From Tenacibaculum agarivorans (GTDB taxonomy: Bacteria; Bacteroidota; Bacteroidia; Flavobacteriales; Flavobacteriaceae): DNA of 64,000 nt. Below the pieces are notes generated by a model. That model saw only the letters and a program-made list of their open reading frames with translations. It did not search any database and was not told the DNA's origin. The position numbers were made by a program, and so were the translations under genes. How positions within the stretch are numbered: position 1 is the first letter of the stretch; every line of letters starts with the position of its first letter. Of this stretch, positions 10,586 to 18,922 are shown piece after piece. The DNA lies in assembly GCF_001936575.1 (NCBI RefSeq), contig NZ_MSMP01000016.1:1-64000 (forward strand), written 5' to 3'.

Positions 10586-11632
10586 ATGTTAAAGCAATTT
10601 TTTTTTATTTGTATTTTTTTCGCCTTAGTTTCACATGCTCAAGTTGCTGGTACTTCTATCTTTTCTTTTTTGAATACTTCTACTAACGCTAGACAAACTG
10701 CACTGGGTGGAAAAACGCTTAATTTACTTGATGATGTAGATCAACCCACATGGAATCCTGCAACTATCAATTCAAATTTAAACAAACAAATATCTGCTAA
10801 TTATTCTAGTTTTTTAGCTGGCATTTCTATCGGATCAGTTTCTTATGCTCATAATTTCTCAGGGATTTTTAAAACATTTCATTCTAATATTACTTATGTA
10901 AATTATGGTGAATTCATTCAAGCAGATGTAGATGGAAATGAGACAGGAACTTTTAATGCCAGTGATATTGCTTTAGCCTTAGGAACTTCATACCAAATTC
11001 CAAACTCTCATATTTATATAGGTACTAGTGTTAAATTCATCTATTCTTCTATTGCTAACTTTTCTTCTACAGGATTAGCATTAGATTTTGGAGCCATATA
11101 TTATAATGCGTTAAAACCTTATACTTTTTCGCTTGTCATGAGAAATATAGGTACCCAATTGAGTACTTTTAACGGAGAAAGTGAAAACTTACCTTTTGAA
11201 GTTGCTATAGGAGCTTCTTACCTACCTGAAAACTTACCTTTACGTTGGTATTTGACTGTTGATAATTTACAACAATGGGATATTAGCGTTCCTAATCCTT
11301 CTAATCAAACTACTGATTTGGATGGCAATACTACAGAGGAAGAAATTTCTTTTATTGATAATGCTTTACGACATTTTATAATTGGTGCTGAATTATTTCC
11401 AAAAAGAGCTGTTAATGTTAGAATTGGTTACAATTTTAGAAGAGGAAAAGAGTTACAATTACAAAATGTAAGAACCTTTGGTGGTATCTCTTTTGGTTTT
11501 GGTTTGCGAATGAATAAAATCAAATTAAACTATGCGTATTCAAGATTTCATTCTGCTTCTAATGTTAGCACCTTCGGACTTTCTATTGATTTAAATAAGA
11601 ACAGAACAGAAATTGCGCCTACCAAGTATTAA
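10586..11632 (+). CDS. porQ: Type IX secretion system protein PorQ
   Basis: 348 residues with a signal peptide (FFALVSHAQ cleavage region). The N-terminal mature segment GTSIFSFLNTSTNARQTALG, followed by DDVDQPTWNPATIN, is typical of the PorQ/PorV-like outer-membrane barrel family. The C-terminus is rich in alternating beta-strand patterns (ISFGFGLRMNKIKLNYAY). PorQ is an accessory component of T9SS secretion, acting with PorU, PorV and PorZ at the cell surface. It sits just upstream of cmk on the same strand, a pairing common in Bacteroidota. It is divergent from the adhesin operon, which itself depends on the T9SS. A near-consensus -7 sequence (TAATTTTA, 10552-10559) lies upstream. Confidence 0.85.
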   Translation: MLKQFFFICIFFALVSHAQVAGTSIFSFLNTSTNARQTALGGKTLNLLDDVDQPTWNPATINSNLNKQISANYSSFLAGISIGSVSYAHNFSGIFKTFHSNITYVNYGEFIQADVDGNETGTFNASDIALALGTSYQIPNSHIYIGTSVKFIYSSIANFSSTGLALDFGAIYYNALKPYTFSLVMRNIGTQLSTFNGESENLPFEVAIGASYLPENLPLRWYLTVDNLQQWDISVPNPSNQTTDLDGNTTEEEISFIDNALRHFIIGAELFPKRAVNVRIGYNFRRGKELQLQNVRTFGGISFGFGLRMNKIKLNYAYSRFHSASNVSTFGLSIDLNKNRTEIAPTKY

Positions 11633-11827
11633 CCCGAAAAATTCATACTATTTCTATTACAAAGCCAAACTAACTGTACTATCTGGAAATGCTCAAAATT
11701 TTATTCCTCAAAATTGGACTACAATTCTTTCAGAAAAAAACTCCTGTGCTTCCCATATATCTTGGTATTTTGACTTTTCATGACGAAAAACTATAAATTT
11801 TACGAGTCAAATTAACAAGCTAAGCTT

Positions 11828-11835
11828 TATCTTTG
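11828..11835 (+). promoter_or_regulatory. Predicted -7 promoter element for cmk
   Basis: TATCTTTG matches TAnnTTTG exactly and ends 20 bases before the cmk start codon. It suggests that cmk has its own promoter despite being downstream of porQ. The rest of the 223-base gap (11633-11855) shows no gene. Confidence 0.6.
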
Positions 11836-11855
11836 TTGCCAATTAATCACATTTA

Positions 11856-12551
11856 ATGAGCGCTAACAAAATTATCATTGCTTTAGATGGGTTTTCATCT
11901 ACTGGAAAAAGTACTATTGCCAAACAATTAGCTAAAACATTGAACTACATATATGTAGATACAGGTGCAATGTATAGAGCAGTAACTTTTTATGCCATGA
12001 GGAAACAATATATTGACGCTAATTCTTTTGAAATAGATAAACTCATTAATGATCTTGATTCCATAAGACTTTCATTTGTTTTTAATGACACACTTGGTTT
12101 TGCTGAAATGTATTTAAACGATGAAAATGTAGAGAAAGAAATTCGAACGTTAGATGTGTCTAAATTGGTTAGTAAAGTTTCTGCCATTTCGGCCGTTAGA
12201 AAAAAGTTAGTTTCAGAACAACAAGTAATGGGTAAGGATAAAGGTATAGTAATGGATGGTAGAGACATTGGCACAGTTGTTTTTCCTGATGCTGAATTGA
12301 AATTATTTATGACTGCTTCCGCAGATAAAAGAGCGATCAGACGATATAAGGAGCTTATTGACAGGGGCGATAATGTTAACTACGAAGACATCCTTCATAA
12401 CGTTCAAGAAAGAGATCGTATTGATTCTACAAGAGAAGACTCTCCGTTAATCAAAGCAGATGATGCTATTGAATTTGATAATTCTGATATGGGACTGGAA
12501 GAACAGTTTGAAAGAATTATGAGTTTAGTAAAAGAAAGAATAAAAAGCTAA
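11856..12551 (+). CDS. cmk: Cytidylate kinase
   Basis: 231 residues, the usual length of bacterial CMP kinases. The P-loop is at residues about 11-19 (DGFSSTGKS). The substrate-binding motif GRDIGTVVFPDA lies near residue 135, and the lid region with RRYKE and RDRIDSTREDSPL follows. The enzyme phosphorylates CMP and dCMP with ATP in the cytoplasm, feeding CDP to nucleotide metabolism. The ATG follows a good -7 promoter element. The neighbour porQ is unrelated in function, but the pair is conserved in the group. Confidence 0.96.
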   Translation: MSANKIIIALDGFSSTGKSTIAKQLAKTLNYIYVDTGAMYRAVTFYAMRKQYIDANSFEIDKLINDLDSIRLSFVFNDTLGFAEMYLNDENVEKEIRTLDVSKLVSKVSAISAVRKKLVSEQQVMGKDKGIVMDGRDIGTVVFPDAELKLFMTASADKRAIRRYKELIDRGDNVNYEDILHNVQERDRIDSTREDSPLIKADDAIEFDNSDMGLEEQFERIMSLVKERIKS

Positions 12552-13144
12552 TTTTTTCAACCGCCTGAAAATTTAGTATTCGTATCTAAATATATTTTAT
12601 TTTCAAATACGCGATTCTCAGCGATTGGGATTTTCGGAATCAAACGTATTTTATAGGGGTTATTTTGCTATCGACTCAATTTAAAAATATAGAAAGTAAA
12701 ATAGTAATGATACGATTTTAGATGTACGAAATATTTAAATTGAATAGTTACTTTATCATTTTTTAATTTGGATAGTATTTAATGTACAACATGTTATACG
12801 ATTTACGATTAATTCTTTCGCATATGTCAGTTCGAGTATTTTTCATGAAGCGTTAGCGTAGTAAAAAATGTATCGAGAACAAAACTACTACTTCTCGATA
12901 CAAAATTATTCTTCATTTAATTACGAATAATTTCACTCGAAGTGACAAAATGTTTAAACGAAATTGTATTCCAAAAGTCGTATTATAAACTAACTTTCAA
13001 TCTCTACTATTTTGCTAGTTATTTAAGGTAAAAAACTTCTCACTGCAACCTGAAAAATAAGTAATTCTTACAATTGAAATTACTGTAAATTTCAAGATTG
13101 TAATTTCCATTCCCATAAATTATCACTGATTCGATTTTCGTCAC
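12552..13144. other. 593-base intergenic region without a gene
   Basis: Very AT-rich, with no credible ORF on either strand. It separates the convergent ends of cmk and the pseudouridine synthase gene. It contains one complete copy of the palindromic intergenic repeat (12825-12947). The rest shows no terminator with a clear T-run, no tRNA and no known riboswitch pattern. Confidence 0.75.
12825..12947. repeat. Palindromic intergenic repeat, copy 1
   Basis: Nested inverted repeat. The outer arms are 12825-12837 (TGTCAGTTCGAGT) and 12935-12947 (ACTCGAAGTGACA), 12 of 13 pairing. The inner arms are 12869-12879 (TGTATCGAGAA) and 12892-12902 (TTCTCGATACA), which pair perfectly. It therefore forms a long two-tier hairpin. 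The same arms recur at 20621-20765, and partly at 50434-50573. It has no coding capacity, so it resembles a REP/MITE-like element. Confidence 0.75.
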
Positions 13145-14173
13145 TTATTCTTCTATTGAATTTACTGCGTATCTTCTCCATTTCTCTAAACACGCTTCAA
13201 TATCTTCAGGCACTTCTGAATTGAATTGCATTACTTTTCCACTGGTAGGGTGTACAAAACCCAACGTTTTTGCATGTAATGCTTGCCTAGGTAAAACTTT
13301 AAAACAGTTATCTACAAATTGCTTGTACTTGGTAAATGTAGTTCCTTTTAATATTTGATCACCTCCATAACGTTCGTCATTAAATAAAGTATGACCTATA
13401 TATTTAAAATGAGCTCTGATTTGATGTGTTCTTCCTGTTTCTAATTTACATTCTACTAAAGTAACATATGTAAAACGTTCTAGTACTCTATAATGTGTAA
13501 CTGCAGGTTTACCAAATTCTCCATCAGGATATACTGTCATTTGCATTCTATCTTTCTGACTTCTTCCAATATGACCTTCTATTGTACCTGAATCATTTTC
13601 AACAGTACCCCAAACTAATGCATGGTATAAACGTTCTGTAGTTTTATCAAAAAACTGTTTTGACAAATGTGCCATGGCATGCTCTGTCTTAGCAATTACT
13701 AATAAACCACTAGTATCTTTATCAATTCGATGTACTAAACCTGGACGCTCATTACTATTTTTAGGTAAGTTTTCTATATGATGAATTAAACCATTCACTA
13801 AAGTCCCTGAATAATTTCCATGTCCTGGATGTACAACCATACCAGGCTCTTTATTAACCACTATTACATCATCGTCTTCATATACAATGTTAATTGGAAT
13901 ATCTTCAGCAACTAATAAATTTTCATGTGGAGGGTAAGATAACACCACACGAACTACATCTTTGGGTTTAACCTTATAGTTTGATTTTACCGCTATATCA
14001 TTAACTAAAATATTTCCTGCCTTTGCAGCTTGTTGAATTTTATTACGTGTAGCATTTTCAATAAAATTCATTAAAAATTTATCTACTCTAAGTGGTTCTT
14101 GCCCTTCAGTAGCTACAAACCTGTAATGTTCATACAAATCTTCGTTATCCTGAATATCATGATTCTCTTGCAT
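13145..14173 (-). CDS. RluA/RluD-family pseudouridine synthase
   Basis: 342 residues. An S4 RNA-binding domain occupies residues about 28-75. The RluA-type catalytic domain starts near 95 and carries HRIDKDTSG (149-157) with catalytic Asp151. The motif RTHQIRAH follows in the C-terminal half. These enzymes convert uridine to pseudouridine in 23S rRNA, or tRNA in some members. Domain layout and length fit RluD best, but the target site cannot be read from sequence. It lies 53 bases downstream of the PASTA-domain gene on the same strand, an arrangement usual in Flavobacteriaceae. Confidence 0.9.
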   Translation of the reverse strand: MQENHDIQDNEDLYEHYRFVATEGQEPLRVDKFLMNFIENATRNKIQQAAKAGNILVNDIAVKSNYKVKPKDVVRVVLSYPPHENLLVAEDIPINIVYEDDDVIVVNKEPGMVVHPGHGNYSGTLVNGLIHHIENLPKNSNERPGLVHRIDKDTSGLLVIAKTEHAMAHLSKQFFDKTTERLYHALVWGTVENDSGTIEGHIGRSQKDRMQMTVYPDGEFGKPAVTHYRVLERFTYVTLVECKLETGRTHQIRAHFKYIGHTLFNDERYGGDQILKGTTFTKYKQFVDNCFKVLPRQALHAKTLGFVHPTSGKVMQFNSEVPEDIEACLEKWRRYAVNSIEE

Positions 14174-14226
14174 TATCCGGTAATCTCAATTATCAATTAA
14201 TAGTTATTCAATGAATGATTGGTCTG

Positions 14227-14784
14227 TTAGTTTTTTGAACCATCACCTAAAATAAGGTTGATGACAGATTTTTTAGGGAGTTTATCACCTAAACCAATCT
14301 GCTTTCCTTTATATTTTAAACCTCTTACCACATCTTTTCCTATATCTGGTACATAAGTATAGTCCTTCCCTACTGTGAAACCTATAGAACGTAAATGAGT
14401 TATTGCTTGACGTTTAGTTTTTCCATTTAAATCTGGAATCGCTACATCTTTATATTTAGATGGATTTAATGTCAGGTAAATTTTACGTCTATCTTTAACA
14501 AAATCTCCTGCTTCAGGATTTTGGTCGATTACTGATTTTTTTGGATAGTCAGGATTATAACTAGCACTATCAATAACAACAAACGATAAATTTAACTCTG
14601 TTAATTGCTGTTCTACTTCAGCTAATGTCTTTTTCTCTAGATTTGGAACTTGAATTTTTTGGTTATGATTTGTAGTGTATCCTAACCACCATTGTAACAT
14701 AAAAATAAAAGCTAATAATCCTACTATAGCAATTCCAACTTGAATAAAAAATGTCTTACTTTTTAAAAAGTGTAATAATTTCAT
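14227..14784 (-). CDS. Membrane-anchored PASTA-domain protein
   Basis: 185 residues. One transmembrane helix lies at about 12-33 (FFIQVGIAIVGLLAFIFML). Two PASTA domains follow, about 44-108 (VPNLEKKTLAEVEQQL) and 115-183 (IPDLNGKTKRQAITHL). PASTA domains bind peptidoglycan or muropeptides in penicillin-binding proteins and Ser/Thr kinases. Here there is no enzymatic domain, so a cell-wall sensing or structural role is an inference. It is divergent from ddl, whose product makes the D-Ala-D-Ala of peptidoglycan, and is probably co-transcribed with the downstream pseudouridine synthase gene. Confidence 0.87.
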   Translation of the reverse strand: MKLLHFLKSKTFFIQVGIAIVGLLAFIFMLQWWLGYTTNHNQKIQVPNLEKKTLAEVEQQLTELNLSFVVIDSASYNPDYPKKSVIDQNPEAGDFVKDRRKIYLTLNPSKYKDVAIPDLNGKTKRQAITHLRSIGFTVGKDYTYVPDIGKDVVRGLKYKGKQIGLGDKLPKKSVINLILGDGSKN

Positions 14785-14807
14785 TTTTGATTTTTTGAAA
14801 GATGCAA

Positions 14808-14815
14808 CAAATGTA
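14808..14815 (-). promoter_or_regulatory. Predicted -7 promoter element for the PASTA-rluD-like pair
   Basis: Minus-strand TACATTTG matches TAnnTTTG exactly, 24 bases upstream of the PASTA gene start. It lies in the divergent promoter region shared with ddl. Confidence 0.6.
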
Positions 14816-14859
14816 CATTAAAAATAATAGTATTTTAGAAACATCAATTTTTAAAATAC

Positions 14860-14867
14860 TATTTTTG
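14860..14867 (+). promoter_or_regulatory. Predicted -7 promoter element for ddl
   Basis: TATTTTTG matches TAnnTTTG exactly and ends 27 bases before the ddl ATG. Confidence 0.6.
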
Positions 14868-14894
14868 GTAAGTTTATAAGATCAAAAACTAAAA

Positions 14895-15866
14895 ATGAAA
14901 AAAAATATTGCCATTATTATGGGTGGCTATTCTTCTGAGGTAGCCATTTCGCTTAAAAGCGGTAATGTTGTTTTTAAACATCTAAACACAAATAAATACA
15001 ATGCTTTTTGCATTCATATTCTTAAAGAAGGTTGGTTCTACGTTGATAACGATATAAAGATACCTGTAAACAAACACGATTTTTCTATTGAAAAAGATGG
15101 CAAGAAAATCACATTTGATTGTGTTTTTAATGCTATTCATGGTGCTCCTGGTGAGAACGGAACCATTCTAGCTTATTTTGACTTGTTAGGTATACAACAT
15201 ACCTCGGCTTCTTTTTATCAAATGGCGTTAACATTTAATAAGAGAGATACATTAAGTATTTTAAGAAAATATAATATTCCAACAGCAAAATCGGTGTACT
15301 TAAATCGTGGAAATACTATTACTGTTGATGACATTGTCAATACAGTTGGACTTCCTTGTTTTATAAAACCTAATAATGCAGGTTCTAGTTTTGGAATATC
15401 GAAAGCGCATACAAAAGAAGATATTCTATCTGGAATTGAAAAAGCTTATAAAGAAGATGATGAAATTCTTATTGAAAGTTTTCTAGACGGAACAGAAGTT
15501 TCGGTAGGCGTAATTCAATATAAAAACAAAACTAAGGTATTACCAATCACAGAAATTGTATCTGAGAATGACTTTTTTGATTATGAAGCGAAATACGAAG
15601 GAAAATCACAGGAAATTACTCCTGCTAGATTAACTCCTGAAGAAGAAACAAAGGTAAATGCCATAGCTAAAAAAGTATACACTGTTTTAAATATGAGTGG
15701 TTTTTCTAGATCAGAGTATATTTTGGTTAAAGGAGAACCTCATTTCTTAGAAATGAATACCGTACCTGGACTTACTGAAGAAAGTATTCTACCACAACAA
15801 GCCAAAGAAGCAGGAATTTCTTTAACTGAATTATTTGATAATGCTATTGAAAGTGCGTTAAAATAA
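14895..15866 (+). CDS. ddl: D-alanine--D-alanine ligase
   Basis: 323 residues. The N-terminal signature GGYSSEVAISLKSG, GAPGENGTI, and the ATP-grasp segments FIKPNNAGSSFGISKA and FLEMNTVPGLTEESI are all present in order. The enzyme joins two D-alanines using ATP for peptidoglycan precursor synthesis in the cytoplasm. The length fits the family. The ATG is preceded by a good -7 element. The gene is divergent from the PASTA protein and upstream of coaD, a flavobacterial neighbourhood. Confidence 0.96.
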   Translation: MKKNIAIIMGGYSSEVAISLKSGNVVFKHLNTNKYNAFCIHILKEGWFYVDNDIKIPVNKHDFSIEKDGKKITFDCVFNAIHGAPGENGTILAYFDLLGIQHTSASFYQMALTFNKRDTLSILRKYNIPTAKSVYLNRGNTITVDDIVNTVGLPCFIKPNNAGSSFGISKAHTKEDILSGIEKAYKEDDEILIESFLDGTEVSVGVIQYKNKTKVLPITEIVSENDFFDYEAKYEGKSQEITPARLTPEEETKVNAIAKKVYTVLNMSGFSRSEYILVKGEPHFLEMNTVPGLTEESILPQQAKEAGISLTELFDNAIESALK

Positions 15867-15917
15867 TAAGTTAAAAGTTGAATTAAAACTAAGATGGAGA
15901 TTGAGCTTGTCGAAATC

Positions 15918-16043
15918 GAAGTTGGAAGTTGGAAATTGGAAGTTGGAAGTTGGAAATTGGAAGTTGGAAGTTGGAAGTTGGAAGTTGGAAGTTGGAAGTT
16001 GGAAGTTGGAAGTTGGAAGTTGGAAGTTGGAAGTTGGAAGTTG
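15918..16043. repeat. Heptanucleotide tandem array, unit GAAGTTG
   Basis: 18 units of 7 bases in exact register. Two units (starting 15932 and 15953) carry the variant GAAATTG, and a terminal degenerate unit GAAGTTA follows at 16044. The array is non-coding and purine-rich on the plus strand. Such arrays are prone to slippage, so copy number may vary between strains or within a culture. Confidence 0.95.
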
Positions 16044-16147
16044 GAAGTTAAGTGTATTTTTTAAAATTGAATCATAACAAATACAATGCTAAATTATAAA
16101 TAATTTTATTTTAAAGATTATCTGTTCTTATTAAGATATAATTCTAG

Positions 16148-16210
16148 GATAATTGATAATTGATAATTGATAATTGATAATTGATAATTGATAATTGATA
16201 ATTGATAATT
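16148..16210. repeat. Heptanucleotide tandem array, unit GATAATT, next to coaD
   Basis: Nine perfect units of 7 bases. The array ends seven bases before the coaD ATG at 16218, so the whole leader and any ribosome-binding region lie in or next to repeats. A TTG in frame with coaD is made by the last unit and the next base (16209-16211). Changes in unit number would alter the distance between an upstream promoter and the start codon. Confidence 0.95.
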
Positions 16211-16217
16211 GAAATAT

Positions 16218-16670
16218 ATGAAACGTGCTATTTTTCCAGGATCATTTGACCCTATCACACTAGGGCATTTAGATATTATAGAAAGAGGAATTACTTTATT
16301 TGATGAACTCATTATTGCTATTGGTATTAATGCTGATAAAAAATATATGTTTCCACTAGAGAAACGCAAACAATTTATAGAAGAGGCCTTTAAGAATGAA
16401 CCTAAAATTAAAGTAGTTACCTATAAAGGATTAACTGTTAATTTTTGTAGAGAAATAGATGCTCAATTTATTTTAAGAGGACTTCGAAATCCTGCAGATT
16501 TTGAGTTTGAAAAAGCTATTGCTCACACCAATAGAAAACTATCAGAAATTGAAACTGTTTTCTTATTAACTTCTTCAGGAAAAAGTTATATCTCATCATC
16601 AATTGTTAGAGATGTGATACGAAATGATGGAGATTATACAGGTTTGGTACCAGACTCAGTAAGAGTTTAA
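16218..16670 (+). CDS. coaD: Pantetheine-phosphate adenylyltransferase
   Basis: 150 residues from the ATG at 16218. The nucleotidyltransferase signature is near the N-terminus: PGSFDPITLGH, with TxGH at 14-17. The C-terminal ISSSIVRDV motif follows near residue 125. The enzyme adenylates 4'-phosphopantetheine to dephospho-CoA. The ATG is preferred over an in-frame TTG nine bases upstream because family members begin MKRAIFPGSFDP and because the TTG falls in the tandem repeat. coaD is normally essential, so the repeat array immediately upstream is notable. Confidence 0.95.
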   Translation: MKRAIFPGSFDPITLGHLDIIERGITLFDELIIAIGINADKKYMFPLEKRKQFIEEAFKNEPKIKVVTYKGLTVNFCREIDAQFILRGLRNPADFEFEKAIAHTNRKLSEIETVFLLTSSGKSYISSSIVRDVIRNDGDYTGLVPDSVRV

Positions 16671-16718
16671 ATTCTTGACTCTGCAAACATAAATCAACTA
16701 AACTTATACGTTAATCAT

Positions 16719-18470
16719 ATGAATAGATATATTATTTCATTGATTTTACTTTCATTTTTTTCCTGTAATCAAACTAAAGAAAATGAACTCAATAAAGATT
16801 TTACTACACTTTTTGAAACCTCAAAAGGAACTGAAACGCCAACATATCAAGAAGTAATTTCATATTATAAAAAATTAGCTGATACGTATCCAGAAATCAC
16901 AGTATTAGAATACGGTGAAACAGATAGCGGAAAACCTTTGCACTTGGCTGTTCTAAATACTGATGGTAGAACAGAAAGAAATGAAATTAAAAACATCAAA
17001 AAGAATAAAATCCTTGTCAATAATGGAATACATCCTGGAGAGTCTGATGGTATTGATGCTTCTATGATGATGTTAAGAGATATTGTTCAAAATGATTCTT
17101 TAAAAAAAACGTACGCAAACTCTTTATTATGTGTTATTCCTATATATAACATAGGAGGAGCCTTAAATAGAAATTCTCATACCAGAGCAAATCAAGATGG
17201 ACCAAAAGTATATGGGTTTAGAGGAAATGCTAGAAACTTTGATTTGAATCGAGATTTTGTAAAACAAGACACTAAAAATGCAGCAGCTTTTGCTGAGATC
17301 TTTCACACTGTAAATCCTGATGTTTTTATCGATAATCATGTGAGTAACGGTGCGGATTATCAATATGCTATCACACATTTATTCACCCAACATAATAAAT
17401 TAGGGAATGAACTAGGTGTATTTTTAGAAAATAATATCAGACCATATTTAGAAAACTCATTAGAAAAAAAAGGAATCCCTATTACGCCTTACGTTAATGT
17501 TTGGGGTAGTACTCCAGACAAAGGCTGGTCTCAATTTATGGACTCACCACGTTATTCAACTGGTTATACTACGTTATTTAACACCTTTGGTATGATGGTA
17601 GAAACACATATGCTAAAACCCTACAAAACTCGTGTTGAGCAAACTTATGAGTTGCTATTTTCTATGCTTGATTTTACGGAAATAAATTCAAAAAAAATCA
17701 AAGAATTAAGAGTAAATGCTGCACAGAAAATCATCAATCAAAAGAAATATCCTATACAGTATAAAGTTGACAGAAAAAATCCTACTAAATTTAGATTTAA
17801 AGGTTATGAAGGAGAATACATAAATAGTAAAGTTACTAACGGAAAGCGATTGTTTTACGACAAAAATAAACCTTATGAAAAAGACATTGAATATTACAAT
17901 AACTTTGAAGTTACTAAAGAGATTACCATACCAAAAGCATATATTATCCCTCAAGGTTGGCGTAAAGTGATTGAACGATTAAAGAATAATAAAATTGAAT
18001 TTACACGCTTTAAAAAAGATACTATTTTAAATGTTGAAGTAGATCATATCAAAAGCTTTGAAACTGTTACAACTCCTTTTGAGGGCCATTATTTACACTA
18101 TAATACTGAAATAAATAGATCAACAGAAACAATTCAATTTTTAAAAGGAGACTATCTAATTCCTACAGCTCAAAATGGTGTTCGATATATAATAGAAACG
18201 TTGGAAGCTGAAGCTGTTGATAGTTTTTTTAATTGGAATTTCTTTGATACTATTTTACAACGTAAAGAAGGTTTTTCTTCTTATGTTTTTGAAGATAAAG
18301 CAGAAGAGTTTTTAAAACAAAATCCGCTTATTAAAGCTGAATTCGATACTAAGATGAAGGTCGATACTACTTTCAACAAAAGTTCAAGAGCGCAATTAAA
18401 TTGGATTTATATGAAAACTCCGCATTATGAAAAATCTCATATGAGATTACCTGTTTTTAAAATTCGATAG
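16719..18470 (+). CDS. M14-family zinc carboxypeptidase-like lipoprotein
   Basis: 583 residues. A lipoprotein signal is present (LILLSFFSC, lipid Cys at 16). The zinc-binding pattern HxxE is His105 and Glu108 in GIHPGESDG, and the third ligand is His207 in DNHVSNGADYQ. Arg178 in FDLNRDF probably binds substrate. Glu295 in VETHM fits the catalytic glutamate. Family members remove C-terminal residues or trim peptidoglycan peptides; the substrate here is unknown. A C-terminal region of about 280 residues has no motif I recognise. It starts 48 bases after coaD and leads a tight run of four plus-strand genes. Confidence 0.88.
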   Translation: MNRYIISLILLSFFSCNQTKENELNKDFTTLFETSKGTETPTYQEVISYYKKLADTYPEITVLEYGETDSGKPLHLAVLNTDGRTERNEIKNIKKNKILVNNGIHPGESDGIDASMMMLRDIVQNDSLKKTYANSLLCVIPIYNIGGALNRNSHTRANQDGPKVYGFRGNARNFDLNRDFVKQDTKNAAAFAEIFHTVNPDVFIDNHVSNGADYQYAITHLFTQHNKLGNELGVFLENNIRPYLENSLEKKGIPITPYVNVWGSTPDKGWSQFMDSPRYSTGYTTLFNTFGMMVETHMLKPYKTRVEQTYELLFSMLDFTEINSKKIKELRVNAAQKIINQKKYPIQYKVDRKNPTKFRFKGYEGEYINSKVTNGKRLFYDKNKPYEKDIEYYNNFEVTKEITIPKAYIIPQGWRKVIERLKNNKIEFTRFKKDTILNVEVDHIKSFETVTTPFEGHYLHYNTEINRSTETIQFLKGDYLIPTAQNGVRYIIETLEAEAVDSFFNWNFFDTILQRKEGFSSYVFEDKAEEFLKQNPLIKAEFDTKMKVDTTFNKSSRAQLNWIYMKTPHYEKSHMRLPVFKIR

Positions 18471-18472
18471 TA

Positions 18473-18916
18473 ATGTATAAATCTTTCGCTTTTTGTATTT
18501 TACTTTTTGTTTTTTCTTGGAACTGTCAAACAAAAAAAGTCAAAGAAAAAGAAATAAAAGCAATTGAATCCAAACATGAAATTAGAAAAGAATATTGGGA
18601 GAATGACACATTAGCTTCTGAAGGTATTTATATTAATGGTAAAGCTAATGGTGATATGAAATGGTACCACCCAAATGGAAAATTAGCAGGTGAAGGACCA
18701 ATGGTAGATGATAAAAGAGAAGGACTTTGGAAAGTTTATGAATCTGAATTTGGGAAATTAAGTGCCGAAGGGTATTTCGTAAAGGGTATCAAACATGGTA
18801 CTTGGAAAATCTTTCGAGAAAATGGCGCTTTATGGAAAGAACAACTCTGGGAGCACAATACACTAATCAAAAATACGGGGAAAGATAACAATGTAAATCA
18901 CTTACATAACAAGTAA
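18473..18916 (+). CDS. YwqK/MORN-like repeat lipoprotein
   Basis: 147 residues with a lipoprotein signal ending near Cys18 (FSWNCQTKK). Three to four MORN-like units follow, with the patterns EGIYINGKANGDMKWYHPNG, KREGLWKVYE and GIKHGTWKIFRENG. Such proteins are often annotated as YwqK-family antitoxins. Here there is no cognate toxin gene nearby, so that name says little about function. The gene begins 2 bases after the peptidase stop, which implies coupled expression. Confidence 0.75.
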   Translation: MYKSFAFCILLFVFSWNCQTKKVKEKEIKAIESKHEIRKEYWENDTLASEGIYINGKANGDMKWYHPNGKLAGEGPMVDDKREGLWKVYESEFGKLSAEGYFVKGIKHGTWKIFRENGALWKEQLWEHNTLIKNTGKDNNVNHLHNK

Positions 18917-18922
18917 TGTTTA

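Larger units (their letters stand above)
15867..16217. other. 351-base intergenic region made largely of heptamer arrays
   Basis: No ORF is credible here. It holds two unrelated 7-base tandem arrays, 15918-16043 and 16148-16210, separated by about 100 bases of AT-rich unique sequence. A short motif TTGAGCTTGTCGAA precedes the first array. I see no consensus -7 element for coaD in the unique part, so the coaD promoter is unclear. Confidence 0.8.

Noticed and set aside
15918..16210. Possible CRISPR array
   Set aside because: Units are seven bases and contiguous with no spacers; no cas genes nearby.
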